Positions 14,280-20,175 of a stretch of DNA of 20,175 nt are shown here, in pieces. The stretch is from Rothia sp. (in: high G+C Gram-positive bacteria). Lineage in GTDB: Bacteria; Actinomycetota; Actinomycetes; Actinomycetales; Micrococcaceae. Position numbers and translations under genes: made by a program. How positions within the stretch are numbered: position 1 is the stretch's first letter; every line of letters starts with the position of its first letter. The stretch lies in assembly GCF_015265375.1 (NCBI RefSeq), contig NZ_JABZXW010000039.1, positions 1 through 20,175 on the forward strand, in the 5' to 3' direction. The notes beneath the pieces are model-generated. The model searched no databases, was not told the origin of the DNA, and was given only the letters and a program-made list of their open reading frames with translations.

Positions 14280-14360
14280 GCTCATCATCGGGGTTGCCGC
14301 GGCGTGTGCCGGGCGGTCTTCGGGAGGCGGCGGGCGCCTCCAGCTGAAAACCCCGAATGA
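14280..14360 (-). promoter_or_regulatory. structured glyA leader, possible cis-regulatory RNA
   Basis: On the minus strand TCGGGGTT (near 14356) can pair with AACCCCGA (near 14291), closing a domain of roughly 70 bases that contains the hairpin GGAGGCG/CGCCTCC around 14324-14341. I could not match it to the glycine, ZTP, THF or SAM riboswitch consensus sequences. It sits 35-40 bases upstream of the glyA ATG. Confidence 0.35.
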
Positions 14361-14382
14361 AAAAATATGAGCTACACCTCAT
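14359..14382 (-). terminator. small hairpin with T6 run between tetR and glyA
   Basis: On the minus strand ATGAG (14382-14378) and CTCAT (14371-14367) pair around six bases and are followed by ATTTTTTC (14366-14359). The stem is short, so it is a weak terminator or attenuator. A possible TATTAT -10 (14386-14381) overlaps its first arm. Confidence 0.35.
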
Positions 14383-14388
14383 AATACC

Positions 14389-14428
14389 GTAAAGCCCGCT
14401 TTCCTTCGAGAAGGAAAACGGGCTTTAC
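14389..14428 (-). terminator. 19-bp hairpin downstream of tetR
   Basis: Bases 14389-14407 (GTAAAGCCCGCTTTCCTTC) pair with 14410-14428 with one mismatch. It lies 106 bases beyond the tetR stop and just upstream of the glyA leader. Neither strand shows a T-run directly after the stem; on the minus strand the small T6 hairpin follows, so the two may work together. Confidence 0.65.
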
Positions 14429-14534
14429 CAAGCATCACGATGAAGTTTTCACGGTGTCTGCGCGAGTCCAGCGCGGAGCGCGCAACACACCCCGGCAAGG
14501 CTTATCAGTAGCAGTTTACGCAGGTCTGCGAACC

Positions 14535-15116
14535 CTACGCCTGACGCAGGATAGCGGAAGCATACTCCAGGTACGCCTCGCGAGCGCTTTCCTTCTTACC
14601 GCCAGCCACCAGCTGGGTCTGCACCACGTAACCGGTCAGCACCGACAGCACAGCGGCACCAATTACGGTCAGCCACTCCTCGAGCTCCTCTTCGGTGAAG
14701 TCCAGCTCAGCGGCACCCCAGGTGCGGTAGCGCTCCAGGGACTGATCGCGCAGGTAGCTCAGCTGCTCAGAAACCACGGTCGCCAGCTGCGGCATTGCCA
14801 CAGCCTCACCCCAGGTGACGAGCAGGTGACGGCGAATCTTGGGGGTATCCAGCACCTTCAGGCACCCGAACACGTAGTCCCAGGGCTGCTCGGCGCGGAT
14901 GCGGTCGAAGGGCGCCATGTCCATGCGGGCTGCCGCCAGGATGATCTCATCCTTGGAGGAGAAGTGGTTATAAATCGCTCCAGCAGACAGGCCGGTGGCC
15001 GCAATAATATCGCTCATCGAAGCCTTCTGATAACCGTGCTTGATGAAGCATTCGCGGGCGGTCTCTACAATCTGAGAACGCCTGTTCTTTTTGTATTCTT
15101 CGCTGACTTTAGGCAC
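14535..15116 (-). CDS. TetR-family transcriptional regulator
   Basis: 193 aa. The N-terminal DNA-binding domain (residues about 10-58) has the TetR pattern RRSQIVETARECFIKHGYQ, then SMSDIIAATGLSAGAIYNHF as the helix-turn-helix and SKDEI. The C-terminal ligand-binding domain is helical and not assignable to a subfamily by eye; its effector and targets are unknown. The start is a GTG at 15116 with no Shine-Dalgarno, and TAGGAT lies 6 bases upstream, which suggests a leaderless transcript. It stands alone between the purH terminator and the glyA leader, with no adjacent divergent transporter or enzyme of the kind TetR genes often control. Confidence 0.9.
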   Translation of the reverse strand: MPKVSEEYKKNRRSQIVETARECFIKHGYQKASMSDIIAATGLSAGAIYNHFSSKDEIILAAARMDMAPFDRIRAEQPWDYVFGCLKVLDTPKIRRHLLVTWGEAVAMPQLATVVSEQLSYLRDQSLERYRTWGAAELDFTEEELEEWLTVIGAAVLSVLTGYVVQTQLVAGGKKESAREAYLEYASAILRQA

Positions 15117-15122
15117 AACCTA

Positions 15123-15128
15123 ATCCTA
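15123..15128 (-). promoter_or_regulatory. -10 element of tetR, candidate leaderless start
   Basis: TAGGAT on the minus strand is separated by 6 bases from the GTG start at 15116, so transcription would start at the GTG. No -35 is recognisable. Confidence 0.4.
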
Positions 15129-15272
15129 GCGAACTTTTAGCCAATCCGTGCGCATCCTGGTCGCCGTTGACGCGCCCGCACGCGCAAATTCGGCGCAAAA
15201 TAGAGCAAAAATTCTATAAATCTGCTTGCCCACAATACGGATGCCCTGCGGGCGTCCTAAGTAGCAAGCACG

Positions 15273-15326
15273 AAAAAGCGGGGCACCCGGGTTCCCCTCG
15301 AAAGGTTCACCCTAGAATGCCCCGCT
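15273..15326 (-). terminator. intrinsic terminator of purH
   Basis: On the minus strand AGCGGGGCA (15326-15318) pairs with TGCCCCGCT (15285-15277), with additional inner GGGT/ACCC pairing, and the stem runs into TTTTT (15277-15273). It is 43 bases downstream of the purH stop and separates purNH from tetR. Confidence 0.85.
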
Positions 15327-15368
15327 CACGGCAGGCAGCTCAGCACGCGCTGAGCCCGCTACACGTTT

Positions 15369-16979
15369 TTAGTGGAAGAAGTGGCGGGTACCGGTCAGGT
15401 ACATGGTCACACCGGCAGCCTTAGCCGCCTCGATAACTTCCTCATCGCGGATCGAACCGCCCGGGTGCACAACGGCACGCACGCCAGCGTCCAGCAGTAC
15501 CTGCAGGCCGTCAGCGAAGGGGAAGAACGCGTCGGATGCTGCAACCGCACCGCGGGCACGCTCGTTACCTTCACCGCCGAGGGTGTTCGCACGCTCAACC
15601 GAGAGCTTGCAGGAATCCACGCGGTTCACCTGACCCATGCCGATACCCACAGCGGCGCCGTTATCGGCAAGCAGAATAGCGTTGGACTTGGGCGAACGCA
15701 GTGCACGCCACGCGAACTCGAGGTCGCGCAGGGTTGCCTCGTCAGCAGCCTCGCCAGCAACCAGGGTCCAGTTCTTCGGGTCATCGCCCTCAGCCTGCAG
15801 GCGGTCAGCCTCCTGGAAGAGCGCACCACCGGAAATGGGGCGGTACTCGATAGCCTCGCGGGCGAAGTCCTCGGGCAGCACCAGCAGGCGCAGGTTCTTC
15901 TTCTCACGCAGAATCTCCAGCGCCTCGGGCTCGTAGCCGGGAGCCACGACAACCTCGGTGAAGATGCCCTTGACGGTCTGAGCCATAGCGGCGGTCACCG
16001 GGCGGTTAGCGGCAATCACGCCACCGTATGCGGACAGCGGGTCGCAAGCGTGCGCCTTCGCGTGAGCGTCCGCAATCGGATCGGCGGCACCGGGGGTTGC
16101 CACAGCAATACCGCAGGGGTTGTTGTGCTTGATAACGGCAACAGCGGGCTCGTCGAAGTCGTAAGCAGCACGCAGAGCGGCGTCAGCATCAACGTAGTTG
16201 TTGTAGCTCATCGCCTTACCGTGCAGCTGCTCCGCCTGAGCAATACCGGGGGCAGCGGCGGGGTCAACGTACAGGGCGGCACGCTGGTGCGGGTTCTCGC
16301 CGTAACGCAGAGTCTCGCTACGCTCGAAGCCCAGGCCAGCGTACGGGGGCCAGAAGTTAGCGCCCTCATCCTGCAGGAACTGGGATGCAGTCCAGGTAGC
16401 CACAGCGGTGTCGTATGCGGCGGTGTGGGCGAATGCGCCAGCGGCAAGGCGGCGGCGCTCGTCCAGGGAGAAACCACCGTTCTTAGCGGCCTCAACGGTG
16501 CGCGCGTAATCGGCAGGGTCTACAACAATAGCGACGGCGTCGTGGTTCTTCGCGGCAGCGCGAACCATGGAGGGGCCGCCAATGTCGATCTTCTCGATGA
16601 TGGCGTCCTGACCGGCACCGGATGCGACGGTCTCAACGAAGGGGTACAGGTTCACGACGACCAGGTCGAACGCCTCAACGTCCAGCTCTTCAAGGGTGTC
16701 GATGTGCTCCTGCTTGCGGCGGTCCGCCAGAATACCGGCGTGGATGCGCGGGTGCAGGGTCTTCACGCGGCCTTCGAGGCACTCGGGGAAACCGGTCACT
16801 TCGGTGACCTCGGTGACGGGTACGCCTGCTGCCGCGATGGTGGATGCAGTGGAGCCGGTGGAGACCAGCGCGACGCCAGCCTCGTGCAGGCCGCGGGCGA
16901 ACTCCTCCAGACCGGTCTTGTCGTAGACGGAAATCAGGGCGCGGCGCAGGGGCACGCGATCGAGCTCAATAAGAGACAC
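15369..16979 (-). CDS. purH: bifunctional AICAR transformylase / IMP cyclohydrolase
   Basis: 536 aa, the last two steps of de novo purine synthesis: AICAR is formylated with 10-formyl-THF, then closed to IMP. The N-terminal cyclohydrolase domain (about 1-200) has the STGST loop at 40-44 and GRVKTLHPRIHAG at 70-82. The transformylase domain carries YGENPHQ, KAMSYNNYVDADAA and the catalytic Lys284-His285 in AVIKHNNPCG, and ends with DAFFPFADG and VVHPGGSIRDEEV. It starts at GTG 16979 with GGAG 5 bases upstream. purN lies upstream on the same strand, but 216 bases apart and separated by a structured region. It ends at a T-tailed terminator. Its formyl donor is made by FolD/GlyA, encoded nearby. 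Confidence 0.97.
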   Translation of the reverse strand: MSLIELDRVPLRRALISVYDKTGLEEFARGLHEAGVALVSTGSTASTIAAAGVPVTEVTEVTGFPECLEGRVKTLHPRIHAGILADRRKQEHIDTLEELDVEAFDLVVVNLYPFVETVASGAGQDAIIEKIDIGGPSMVRAAAKNHDAVAIVVDPADYARTVEAAKNGGFSLDERRRLAAGAFAHTAAYDTAVATWTASQFLQDEGANFWPPYAGLGFERSETLRYGENPHQRAALYVDPAAAPGIAQAEQLHGKAMSYNNYVDADAALRAAYDFDEPAVAVIKHNNPCGIAVATPGAADPIADAHAKAHACDPLSAYGGVIAANRPVTAAMAQTVKGIFTEVVVAPGYEPEALEILREKKNLRLLVLPEDFAREAIEYRPISGGALFQEADRLQAEGDDPKNWTLVAGEAADEATLRDLEFAWRALRSPKSNAILLADNGAAVGIGMGQVNRVDSCKLSVERANTLGGEGNERARGAVAASDAFFPFADGLQVLLDAGVRAVVHPGGSIRDEEVIEAAKAAGVTMYLTGTRHFFH

Positions 16980-17082
16980 AAATACTCCGATGCTTTAGAC
17001 GTGCACGCCGGATTTCGGCGGCACAGCTGGTGGATGGACGTAGCCTACCCGCGAAGAAGGGCAGGATATGTGTGGGGGTATT

Positions 17083-17195
17083 CCCCGCCGCTGTGCACCG
17101 GCTCCTCGAGGGTACGCGGGTGCCACAACGGAACGTGTATGGGCGGCGGGGTTTGAGCTCGGCTCATTCCGCCGCGAAAAATGTAGTGGGCGGAA
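17083..17195 (-). promoter_or_regulatory. structured purN-purH intergenic region
   Basis: The gap holds nested inverted repeats. TTCCGCC (17195-17189) pairs with GGCGGAA (17173-17167) right after the purN stop. CCCCGCCGC and GCGGCGGGG (17151-17143 and 17091-17083) form a 9-bp long-range stem around 51 bases that include a GCACC/GGTGC pair. No T-run follows. It may be a transcript-stabilising element or a cis-regulatory RNA before purH; no known riboswitch consensus was recognised. Confidence 0.4.
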
Positions 17196-17762
17196 CTAGC
17201 TGTGAGATGCAGCGAGAGACGCGATGGTCTGCACGAGCAGGCGGCGCTCCTGCACCTTAATGCGTTCGTGCAGGGTCTCTTCGGTGTCGTCATCCAGAAC
17301 GGGCACTGCCGCCTGGGCGAGGATGGGGCCGGTGTCAACGCCAGCATCCACAAAATGGACGGTCAGGCCGGTAATCTTCACACCGTGCGCCAGGGCGTCA
17401 CGCACGCCGTGCGCACCCGGGAAGGAGGGCAGCAGGGCGGGGTGGGTGTTGATGATGCGGTTGCTGAAACGCTCAACCAGCTGCGCGTCAACAATGCGCA
17501 TGAAGCCGGCGAACACAATGTAATCGGGCTCGTAGGAAGCAATCTTTTCTTCCAGCGCACGGTTCCAGGAGGGGCGGTCGGCGTAGTCGCCGGGCTGAAC
17601 CAGGAAGGTGGGTACACCCGCCGCCTGGGCACGCTCAATGCCCAGACAGGGCTTGTCGGCGCCCACTGCCGCAATTTCGAGGGGAAGCTCGCCCGCCGCT
17701 ACGGCGTCGAGGATGGACTGAAGATTCGTTCCGGAGCCGGATACCATAACCACAATTCGCAC
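17196..17762 (-). CDS. purN: phosphoribosylglycinamide formyltransferase
   Basis: 188 aa, normal length. PurN transfers the formyl group of 10-formyl-THF to GAR, the third step of purine synthesis. The phosphate-binding SGSGTNLQ is at 8-15, catalytic Asn105 and His107 lie in INTHPALLPSFPG, and Asp143 in HFVDAGVDTGPI completes the triad. It starts at GTG 17762. There is no Shine-Dalgarno; TTGGAT-17-TATACT ends 6 bases before the GTG, which makes a leaderless mRNA likely. The neighbours match the arrangement known from Mycobacterium (Rv0955 perM, Rv0956 purN, Rv0957 purH), except that a plus-strand membrane gene is inserted between purN and the PerM-like gene. Confidence 0.96.
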   Translation of the reverse strand: MRIVVMVSGSGTNLQSILDAVAAGELPLEIAAVGADKPCLGIERAQAAGVPTFLVQPGDYADRPSWNRALEEKIASYEPDYIVFAGFMRIVDAQLVERFSNRIINTHPALLPSFPGAHGVRDALAHGVKITGLTVHFVDAGVDTGPILAQAAVPVLDDDTEETLHERIKVQERRLLVQTIASLAASHS

Positions 17763-17768
17763 CCGACT

Positions 17769-17797
17769 AGTATAACCCGTCTCACACCCTTATCCAA
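17769..17797 (-). promoter_or_regulatory. purN promoter, candidate leaderless start
   Basis: On the minus strand TTGGAT (17797-17792) and TATACT (17774-17769, 5 of 6 bases of TATAAT) are spaced by 17 bases. The -10 ends 6 bases before GTG 17762, so the expected +1 is the G of the start codon. Confidence 0.6.
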
Positions 17798-17847
17798 AGG
17801 GGTAAGAGGTTCACAACGCACCCAAAACCCAAAGGTGAATACGAAGA

Positions 17848-17878
17848 AACCCCGGCGGGACAAATCCTCACCGGGGTT
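17848..17878 (-). terminator. terminator-like hairpin upstream of the purN promoter
   Basis: AACCCCGG (17848-17855) pairs with CCGGGGTT (17871-17878) around 15 bases. On the minus strand it is followed by TCTTCGTATT, a weak T-rich tail. It sits ahead of the purN promoter and could stop minus-strand transcripts arriving from the PerM-like gene through the plus-strand gene between them. Confidence 0.4.
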
Positions 17879-17910
17879 CACTAGGGTTTGCAGGAGTTAG
17901 CGGGGCGAAA

Positions 17911-17942
17911 ACTCAACAGGTCGCGAACTCAATAGGTCACGG
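17911..17942. repeat. tandem 16-bp direct repeat upstream of the small membrane protein
   Basis: ACTCAACAGGTCGCGA (17911-17926) is followed without a gap by ACTCAATAGGTCACGG (17927-17942): 13 of 16 positions identical. The second copy covers the -35 region of the downstream gene if its -10 is TACCCT (17956-17961). The layout suggests a two-site operator. Confidence 0.5.
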
Positions 17943-17955
17943 GCACACAGGGCGG

Positions 17956-17961
17956 TACCCT
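17956..17961 (+). promoter_or_regulatory. possible -10 of the small membrane protein gene
   Basis: TACCCT fits the loose TAnnnT pattern and lies 7 bases before ATG 17969. No Shine-Dalgarno is present, so a leaderless start is possible. Evidence is weak. Confidence 0.3.
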
Positions 17962-17968
17962 TATAGGT

Positions 17969-18532
17969 ATGTCTACTCCCCCGCAGAACACTCCGAACAA
18001 CACCCCGAACAACGGCGCACCGCAGAACCAGCAGGTTCCGCCGCGAGCGCCTCAGCAGGCACCTCAGAACATGATGCCGCAGCCTCGAGGGCCTCAGGGT
18101 AAGAAGCCGCGCAAGCCCATCGACCCCATCGAGCAACAGAAGGCGAACATGCGCACCGCCCTGCTGCTCATCGTAGCCGCTCTGGTCATCTTTGCGGCCT
18201 CTTCCTTCGTGCTCTCCACGATGCCGCTCTTCTTGGCGCTCTTCCTCTTCGCGCTGGTCGGCATTGGCCTGAGCATTGTTGCGATCGTGCGCACCGCAGT
18301 CTACCGCGGCCCCTGGTTCTTCTACATTGCCGCGGGCGTCAGCATCATCTACGGCACCATGACCCTGCTCGGTGGCATTGGTCTCGCCTTCATGCCCGGC
18401 GCGCAGGAGTACCGTCAGTGCCGCGCCGCCGCGCTGACCCAGACCGACATGTACACCTGCGACCAGAAGTTCCAGGGCACGATGGACAAGCTCACCGGCG
18501 CGTCCAGCTCTAGTTCTTCTGCAGCTCGTTAG
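17969..18532 (+). CDS. uncharacterised small membrane protein, three helices, Pro/Gln/Asn-rich N-terminus
   Basis: 187 aa; I do not recognise a named family. Residues 1-45 are low-complexity Pro, Gln and Asn, followed by a basic patch (KKPRKP, 45-50). Three hydrophobic helices lie at about 63-83, 87-109 and 115-142. The tail (143-187) has two cysteines (Cys151, Cys164) and ends in a Ser/Ala run. With the basic patch inside, the Cys-containing tail should be outside the cell. Codon use matches the neighbours, so it looks native and expressed. ATG 17969 lacks a Shine-Dalgarno. A tandem 16-bp repeat precedes it. It is convergent with the PerM-like gene with only 12 bases between the stops, and divergent from purN. 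Cytoplasmic Pro/Gln-rich N-tails occur in several actinobacterial envelope proteins, but no function should be inferred from that. Confidence 0.75.
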   Translation: MSTPPQNTPNNTPNNGAPQNQQVPPRAPQQAPQNMMPQPRGPQGKKPRKPIDPIEQQKANMRTALLLIVAALVIFAASSFVLSTMPLFLALFLFALVGIGLSIVAIVRTAVYRGPWFFYIAAGVSIIYGTMTLLGGIGLAFMPGAQEYRQCRAAALTQTDMYTCDQKFQGTMDKLTGASSSSSSAAR

Positions 18533-18544
18533 GGGTTCTGCGCG

Positions 18545-20175
18545 CTAGTTCTTCTTGCGGGCGTTAGAACCCTGCGCATTAGAGCCCTGGGACTTCGAGG
18601 AGCTGACATCCAGCGGGGGCAGCTCCACGGTAGACGCCTCATCGGTCACCAGCGGAAGGATGCCGGTCTGGCTACGAACCTCAAAGATGCGGCTCATCGC
18701 CTGATCGGCTGAGAGGACATCCAGCTCGCGATCCACAAAATCACGTTCTAGGTCGTTCTTCTGCTTCTTGCGTGCCGCCTTAGCCGCCTTCTTCGCCTCG
18801 CGCTTCTGCGCACGCTCAAGCGCGCGGTCATTGGCGCGATCCGGCGCGGCAGATTCAGCGTGGGCGGCGTCAGCCGAGTTATCCTGCGCTGATTCATCCT
18901 GCACGATGGCGGGCTGCTCAAGACCAAAACCGAAGTACGCCATAATGCGGCTCGCGCGACCCTTCGAACGCGGCGTTTGCTCCGCGGGCTCTTCAACAGC
19001 GCTCTCACGCTCAGCCGCTACAGATTCAGCAGCCTTGTAGACGGGCTCCTGAATCAGCTCGCGGGTCTCCTCCTCGGAGGGGTCATGCGCGTACACGGCG
19101 GGGTTATAAGTGCCGTGTTCGTCAGCAGTGTACTCGTTGGAGGCAGGCTCAACAGATGCTTCAATGCTCTCGTAATCCTCAGCCTGCGCAGAGTCAGAGT
19201 GGGCAGAGTCAGAGTGGGCAGAGTGCAGGTAATCGACCTGCTGCACGGCCTCAATCGGCTCGTACTCCTCAGCAGAGTGCTCTTCAGTAGCAGCCTCTTC
19301 GGAGGAGGGCTCTTCAGCCACCTCTTCGCGCTCTGCAATAATCTCGGCGAAAGCGTCCGCCGCCGCACGCTGCGCCAGCTGCTCGGTCGCTTCCACGGGG
19401 ACGGCAACCACAGGCTCCTGCGGATGCACCGGAACATGACCGGTCGCCACCTCAGACACAGCAGACTGCTCAGACTCAGAGACATTCTTCTCAGAAACCT
19501 TCTTAGAGGCAGCCGCGCGTGCCGCCTCCTCAGCCTCACGCTCTGCAGCTTCACGCTCAGCCGCCTCACGTGCCGCGGCTTCCTCAGCCTCACGCTCCAT
19601 ACGCTCTGCACGTGCCTGCGCACGCTGCTCACGACGCTCCGCAAAACGCTCACGGCCCTGTGCAAAACGCTCACGAGTCGAGGCAGTAAAACTCATCAGA
19701 CGCTCACCCAAGTTCGGGCGCTCATCCGCAAAACGAGGCAGCTCACGGCTGCTATCCGGCACCAGGGCGCGGCTCAGCAACATACCGAAAGTCACGCCGG
19801 CACCCACCGTCAACGCGGTATGCGCCGCAAAAGTCAGCGGCTCAGCACCAACCTCCGTAAAACGACCAATACCCAGGGAGCCGTACGAAATCCAGCCCAG
19901 CCACAGGGCACCAAACGACGTCATAATACCGGTCATCACACCCAGCACCACCGCAGAAATCAACGCAGACAGCGGGCGGAACGGAACCTTCAGGGAAACC
20001 CACTCATCCAGGTGATCCTCACCCTCACGCAAGAACCACCAGCCAGCAATCGCACCGGCACCCAGCGGCACCAGCAGACCCACCAGACCGAACGTGCCCA
20101 TCGACTCGGGCACAGCACCCAGAATCGGAAGCATCGGCAAAGTACCAACATCACTACTGGTCAAACCAACCGAGG
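18545..20175 (-). CDS. PerM/DUF6350-like membrane protein with long charged tail, 5' end cut by window
   Basis: The minus-strand frame is open to the right edge, so the N-terminus is missing; the first in-window start-like codon (TTG 20164) is probably internal. Counting from it (539 residues), hydrophobic helices lie at about 24-46, 64-92 and 111-133 and would be the last helices of the membrane domain. The remaining 400 residues are polar and probably cytoplasmic. About 160-230 is an Arg/Glu/Ala-rich coiled coil (REQRAQARAERMEREAEE), then acidic stretches, a short AHSDS repeat at about 312-326, a Lys-rich AQKREAKKAAKAARKK block and a basic end. Assignment to the PerM/DUF6350 family (cell division in mycobacteria) rests on the membrane domain plus position next to purN/purH, as in Rv0955-0957. 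The tail is much longer than I would expect for the family. Confidence 0.7.
   Translation of the reverse strand, partial: SVGLTSSDVGTLPMLPILGAVPESMGTFGLVGLLVPLGAGAIAGWWFLREGEDHLDEWVSLKVPFRPLSALISAVVLGVMTGIMTSFGALWLGWISYGSLGIGRFTEVGAEPLTFAAHTALTVGAGVTFGMLLSRALVPDSSRELPRFADERPNLGERLMSFTASTRERFAQGRERFAERREQRAQARAERMEREAEEAAAREAAEREAAEREAEEAARAAASKKVSEKNVSESEQSAVSEVATGHVPVHPQEPVVAVPVEATEQLAQRAAADAFAEIIAEREEVAEEPSSEEAATEEHSAEEYEPIEAVQQVDYLHSAHSDSAHSDSAQAEDYESIEASVEPASNEYTADEHGTYNPAVYAHDPSEEETRELIQEPVYKAAESVAAERESAVEEPAEQTPRSKGRASRIMAYFGFGLEQPAIVQDESAQDNSADAAHAESAAPDRANDRALERAQKREAKKAAKAARKKQKNDLERDFVDRELDVLSADQAMSRIFEVRSQTGILPLVTDEASTVELPPLDVSSSKSQGSNAQGSNARKKN
19188..19229. repeat. in-frame 15-bp tandem repeat in the PerM-like tail
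   Basis: GCAGAGTCAGAGTGG is repeated exactly at 19188-19202 and 19203-19217, with a partial third copy from 19218. On the coding strand it encodes repeated AHSDS. The 15-base period keeps frame, so copy number could vary between strains without breaking the gene. Confidence 0.8.

Noticed and set aside
14244..14390. Glycine, ZTP (pfl), THF or SAM riboswitch before glyA
   Set aside because: A CCGCCCGGCA stretch vaguely recalls the ZTP 3' motif, but the 5' GTGACTGGCG part and the GGGAGCG loop are absent, and no glycine aptamer core is found. Kept only as an unclassified leader.
15223..15260. A second minus-strand promoter for tetR at an AT-rich TATAGAAT stretch
   Set aside because: A TAGAAT hexamer exists near 15217 but has no -35 partner and would give a leader of about 90 bases without a Shine-Dalgarno; the TAGGAT next to the GTG is simpler.
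15372..17156. A 594-codon open frame on the plus strand opposite purH
   Set aside because: Antisense shadow of a strongly biased gene; no recognisable domain and no ribosome site, while PurH on the minus strand has all catalytic motifs.
17911..17942. CRISPR array
   Set aside because: Only two adjacent 16-bp units with no spacers and no cas genes nearby.

Overview
The window looks like core chromosome of a high-GC actinobacterium of the Micrococcaceae, most likely Rothia. This rests on an sdhCDAB operon, the PerM-like/purN/purH neighbourhood known from Actinobacteria, an AztD-type zinc lipoprotein, and strong third-position GC bias that opens long shadow frames opposite sdhA and purH. The genus is inferred from protein style and gene order, not from a marker gene. 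I see no insertion sequence, prophage, CRISPR array, tRNA or rRNA.

Layout, left to right. A 3'-truncated M20-family amidohydrolase (minus, 1-1154) lies beyond a hairpin terminator from the four-gene succinate dehydrogenase operon sdhC-sdhD-sdhA-sdhB (minus, 4949-1397). A 316-base divergent control region separates sdhC from a mannose-1-phosphate guanylyltransferase gene (plus, 5266-6405), which ends in a strong terminator. Next is a plus-strand AztD-like zinc metallochaperone lipoprotein (6699-8105) with a Zur-like operator over its promoter. It converges on a minus-strand cluster, xthA-type exonuclease, trpS and 2'-5' RNA ligase-like protein (10866-8210), through a 23-bp perfect hairpin. A GntR/UTRA regulator (plus, 10947-11780) diverges from the exonuclease and converges on folD through a 20-bp perfect hairpin. 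Then come glyA and folD (minus, 14243-11885), a TetR regulator (minus, 15116-14535), and purN and purH (minus, 17762-15369). A small three-helix membrane protein (plus, 17969-18532) precedes a PerM/DUF6350-like membrane protein with a very long charged tail (minus, cut by the right edge).

How the genes fit together. GlyA makes 5,10-methylene-THF and FolD converts it to 10-formyl-THF. PurN and PurH both consume 10-formyl-THF, so the right half is a one-carbon/purine block. The left half is respiratory (SDH) and cell-envelope sugar nucleotide (GDP-mannose) metabolism.

No clearly new multi-gene system is visible. The most interesting signals are regulatory: Zur-like and DtxR/IdeR-like boxes, structured leaders before sdhC, trpS, glyA and purH, a tandem 16-bp repeat upstream of the small membrane protein, and several promoters that place the transcription start at or next to the start codon (candidate leaderless mRNAs). 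On the protein side, the AztD homologue has a histidine-rich tail and the PerM homologue has a roughly 400-residue repetitive tail.
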